Below are positions 62,275 to 64,000 of a stretch of DNA of 64,000 bases, in pieces. The position numbers and the translations under genes were made by a program. The stretch is from Phenylobacterium sp. LH3H17 (GTDB lineage: Bacteria; Pseudomonadota; Alphaproteobacteria; Caulobacterales; Caulobacteraceae): contig NZ_CP101283.1 in assembly GCF_024298925.1 (NCBI RefSeq), positions 124,001 to 188,000 on the forward strand, written 5' to 3'. The number at the start of each line of letters is the position of its first letter. Within the stretch, counting starts at the first letter, position 1. The notes under the pieces are model-generated. The model saw nothing but the letters and a program-made list of their open reading frames with translations, made no database searches and was not told the DNA's origin.

Positions 62275-64000
62275 TTAGTCGTCCTGTTGGTCCAGCGATT
62301 TCGCCACGAGGCGGGCGAGTGTGTCGCGACGCGCCTTGGCTTCCTCGGGCGACACATCGGTTCGCGACACCTTCACGCGGTATCCTCGTACGATGTTGTC
62401 CTCAGGCGCAGGAGCCGGCGCGAGCGACGCGATGAAATCGGGAAGGTCGTCCGGGTAGAGGATGGTGAGACGGGTGAGCGCATCTTCGGATAGGCCCTCG
62501 ACGACGGCCTCGCGGTATCGCTTCGCGGTCTGCTGGGACTTGGCGAGGACGAGCGCCGTTCGCGTATAGTTGGCGGCGAGGCAGCGGTTGAGGTTCTGGC
62601 GCTCCCACTCGACGGGCGTCGTCACCGAAACCTCGACGGCAACCGATATGCCGTCGCGCTCAAGCAGCACGTCCACCTGGCCGCCGCCCGCCATGGGTGC
62701 CTCAACAGTCGCCCGGAAACCCTGCTGCTCGGCCAGGCCCTTCACGAGGTTCTGGAGGTAGCGGTGCTTCTTGCCGCCCTTGCCTTCCTCACGTTCGACA
62801 ACGGCCGGAGGCTCCGGCATCGGCCGATACTCGTAGCGCTCGCGCGGAGCCGGCGGGGCCTCTCTTGGCTCTTCTGCGACGGCGGCAGGGCGCGGTGGCG
62901 GCTCGGGCTCGTCCGGCGTACCCGCTGCGAACCCAAATCTAAGAACGTCGTCGAGGGTGCCGCAGTACCGCACGCGGTTCATCTCGATCAGGCCGTCATA
63001 CGCCTCTTCGGAGAGCGTTGGTTGGCGCTCTAAGTGGCCAAGCGGGATCGAGAGCCGGATGGCCTGCGGCGTGAGGTTCTTGACCCAGGCGGCGAACTCC
63101 GTGCGCCCGTTCCGGCGCTTCATGCTGTCGATGAAGTCGGGTGTGGTGTGCAGTTCGTCGGCGAGCGCGCGGGCGTCCTTGGCCGACGCGCCGCCGACGC
63201 ACTTGAAGCTGGTGTTCGAGAGCAGTGCTGACCTCAGCCGCGGGCTCGCCTGATCCATGCCCTGATGGGCGCACACCAACGCAATTTTGAACTTGCGGGC
63301 CTGTTGCAGGATCGTCTCGACGCCCTCGTCAAAATACTCATGCGCTTCGTCGACATAGACGAAGGTGGGGGTGCGGTCCTCGGGCTGGACGACCGATCGC
63401 TCAAGGGCGGCCTGCGCCAGCATGTTGATGAAGAACCGGCCCAAGAGCGCGCTCCCGTCGCGCTTCAGGAGATCCTTGGCGGTCGAGATGAGGACAATGC
63501 TTCCGGCTTGGGTCGCCTCGAAGAGATCGAGCTTGTTTTTGGGCTGCGCGAACATCCGCTCGAAAGCCGGCGTCGAGAGCACGCCCCAAAGCCGGCGGAG
63601 GATTTGCTTCTTCGTCGCCGCGAACGACGGGTGGAAGAACTCGGTTTGGAAGAAGTAGCGGGCGGAGCCTTCGAGCCGCTCCATGTAGGGCTTGAAGGGC
63701 TTTCCGTCCTCCATGATCTGCATGAGCGTGTGGATGGTCGCGCCCGGGATGGTGACCATGAGGCGCGCGAGGTAGCGGAAGACGACGCCCTGCTTCTGGG
63801 TGAGTTCGGCGCCCAGCATGTCGCCGAAGAAGGTCTCGTAGAGTTCGACGACGCCGTTCAGCACCCGCTCGCGGTCGACGGGGCGATACTCCGCCACACG
63901 GTCGAGGTGGGCGTCGAAGAGGTTGAGCGCCGCCGGGTATTCGATGTCGCCGGGATCGACGAGGACGAGCCGGTTCCAGAGCGAACCCGGCTGATCCGGG
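62275..64000 (-). CDS. HerA/DUF87-like ATPase with C-terminal nuclease-fold-like domain, N-terminus beyond the window
   Basis: The reverse frame is open from 62275 to the right edge, so at least 574 residues are present and the Walker A part is outside. The visible part has the VirB4/VirD4/HerA-type second half of a RecA fold: GSIVLISTAKDLLKRDGSALLGRFFINML, Walker B PTFVYVDEAHEYF, and an arginine-finger region (SPRLRSALLSNTSFKCVGG). After a Pro-rich linker (residues PDEPEPPPRPAAV onward) a C-terminal domain follows: RYLQNLVKGLAEQQGFRATVE, GGGQVDVLLERDGISVAVEVSVTT. Its D...ExS spacing resembles a PD-(D/E)xK-like fold, though the final Lys is not seen. Possible roles are DNA mobilisation or phage defence. 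Confidence 0.78.
   Translation of the reverse strand, partial: PDQPGSLWNRLVLVDPGDIEYPAALNLFDAHLDRVAEYRPVDRERVLNGVVELYETFFGDMLGAELTQKQGVVFRYLARLMVTIPGATIHTLMQIMEDGKPFKPYMERLEGSARYFFQTEFFHPSFAATKKQILRRLWGVLSTPAFERMFAQPKNKLDLFEATQAGSIVLISTAKDLLKRDGSALLGRFFINMLAQAALERSVVQPEDRTPTFVYVDEAHEYFDEGVETILQQARKFKIALVCAHQGMDQASPRLRSALLSNTSFKCVGGASAKDARALADELHTTPDFIDSMKRRNGRTEFAAWVKNLTPQAIRLSIPLGHLERQPTLSEEAYDGLIEMNRVRYCGTLDDVLRFGFAAGTPDEPEPPPRPAAVAEEPREAPPAPRERYEYRPMPEPPAVVEREEGKGGKKHRYLQNLVKGLAEQQGFRATVEAPMAGGGQVDVLLERDGISVAVEVSVTTPVEWERQNLNRCLAANYTRTALVLAKSQQTAKRYREAVVEGLSEDALTRLTILYPDDLPDFIASLAPAPAPEDNIVRGYRVKVSRTDVSPEEAKARRDTLARLVAKSLDQQDD

Overview
The window is about 64 kb of high-GC alphaproteobacterial chromosome, most likely from a Caulobacteraceae member (Phenylobacterium- or Caulobacter-like). 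The reasons are the rsmB-rpe-heparinase-purH order, a 1,614-residue NAD-glutamate dehydrogenase of the Caulobacter GdhZ type, a PEPxxWA C-terminal anchor motif, a LuxR-type HTH protein with a C-terminal membrane segment, and strong G/C preference at third codon positions. This is inference from gene families; no 16S or other marker is present.

Positions 1-31,090 look like ordinary core chromosome. They hold a DUF1674 succinate dehydrogenase assembly factor, rsmB, rpe, a heparinase II/III-like protein, purH behind a well-conserved ZTP (pfl) riboswitch, gdhZ, an AI-2E family transporter, a DUF853 HerA-like ATPase, two hybrid histidine kinases, several short-chain dehydrogenases and small-molecule enzymes, rlmN, a DUF350 protein with a serine protease, an AmpG-like permease, and XRE and LuxR-type regulators. 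A dispersed intergenic hairpin repeat occurs three times (14.4, 21.2 and 25.0 kb).

At about 31,574 the chromosome changes character. The C-terminal third of a ComM/YifB Mg-chelatase-like gene is cut at its NPCKCG-type motif and the sequence then switches abruptly. Everything from there to the right edge could be one large insertion (at least 32 kb) whose other end lies outside the window. It starts with a tandem-HTH regulator and a divergent TonB-like protein, followed by a compact, tightly overlapping type II secretion operon (two minor pseudopilins, L-, M- and C-like proteins, secretin D, K-like, G, prepilin peptidase O, E, F). Directly downstream are two giant, divergently transcribed, Sec-signal-bearing proteins: a 1,031-residue adhesin-like mosaic and a 2,174-residue RHS/YD-repeat protein. 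The RHS protein ends in a GC-poor unique tip followed by an even more AT-rich multi-membrane-span gene, the layout of a polymorphic toxin and its immunity protein. The working idea is that the type II apparatus exports these large surface or effector proteins.

From 53.7 kb onward the region is a patchwork: duplicated TylF-like methyltransferases (one frameshifted), a TPR/glycosyltransferase protein, a 57-residue membrane protein, a badly decayed serine recombinase with three C-terminal homing-endonuclease-type repeats, an XRE regulator facing a PEP-CTERM protein across a perfect 19-bp palindrome, an S1/P1 nuclease, an acidic protein of unknown function, and a HerA-like ATPase with a C-terminal nuclease-fold-like domain that runs off the right edge.

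No rRNA, tRNA or CRISPR array was recognised.
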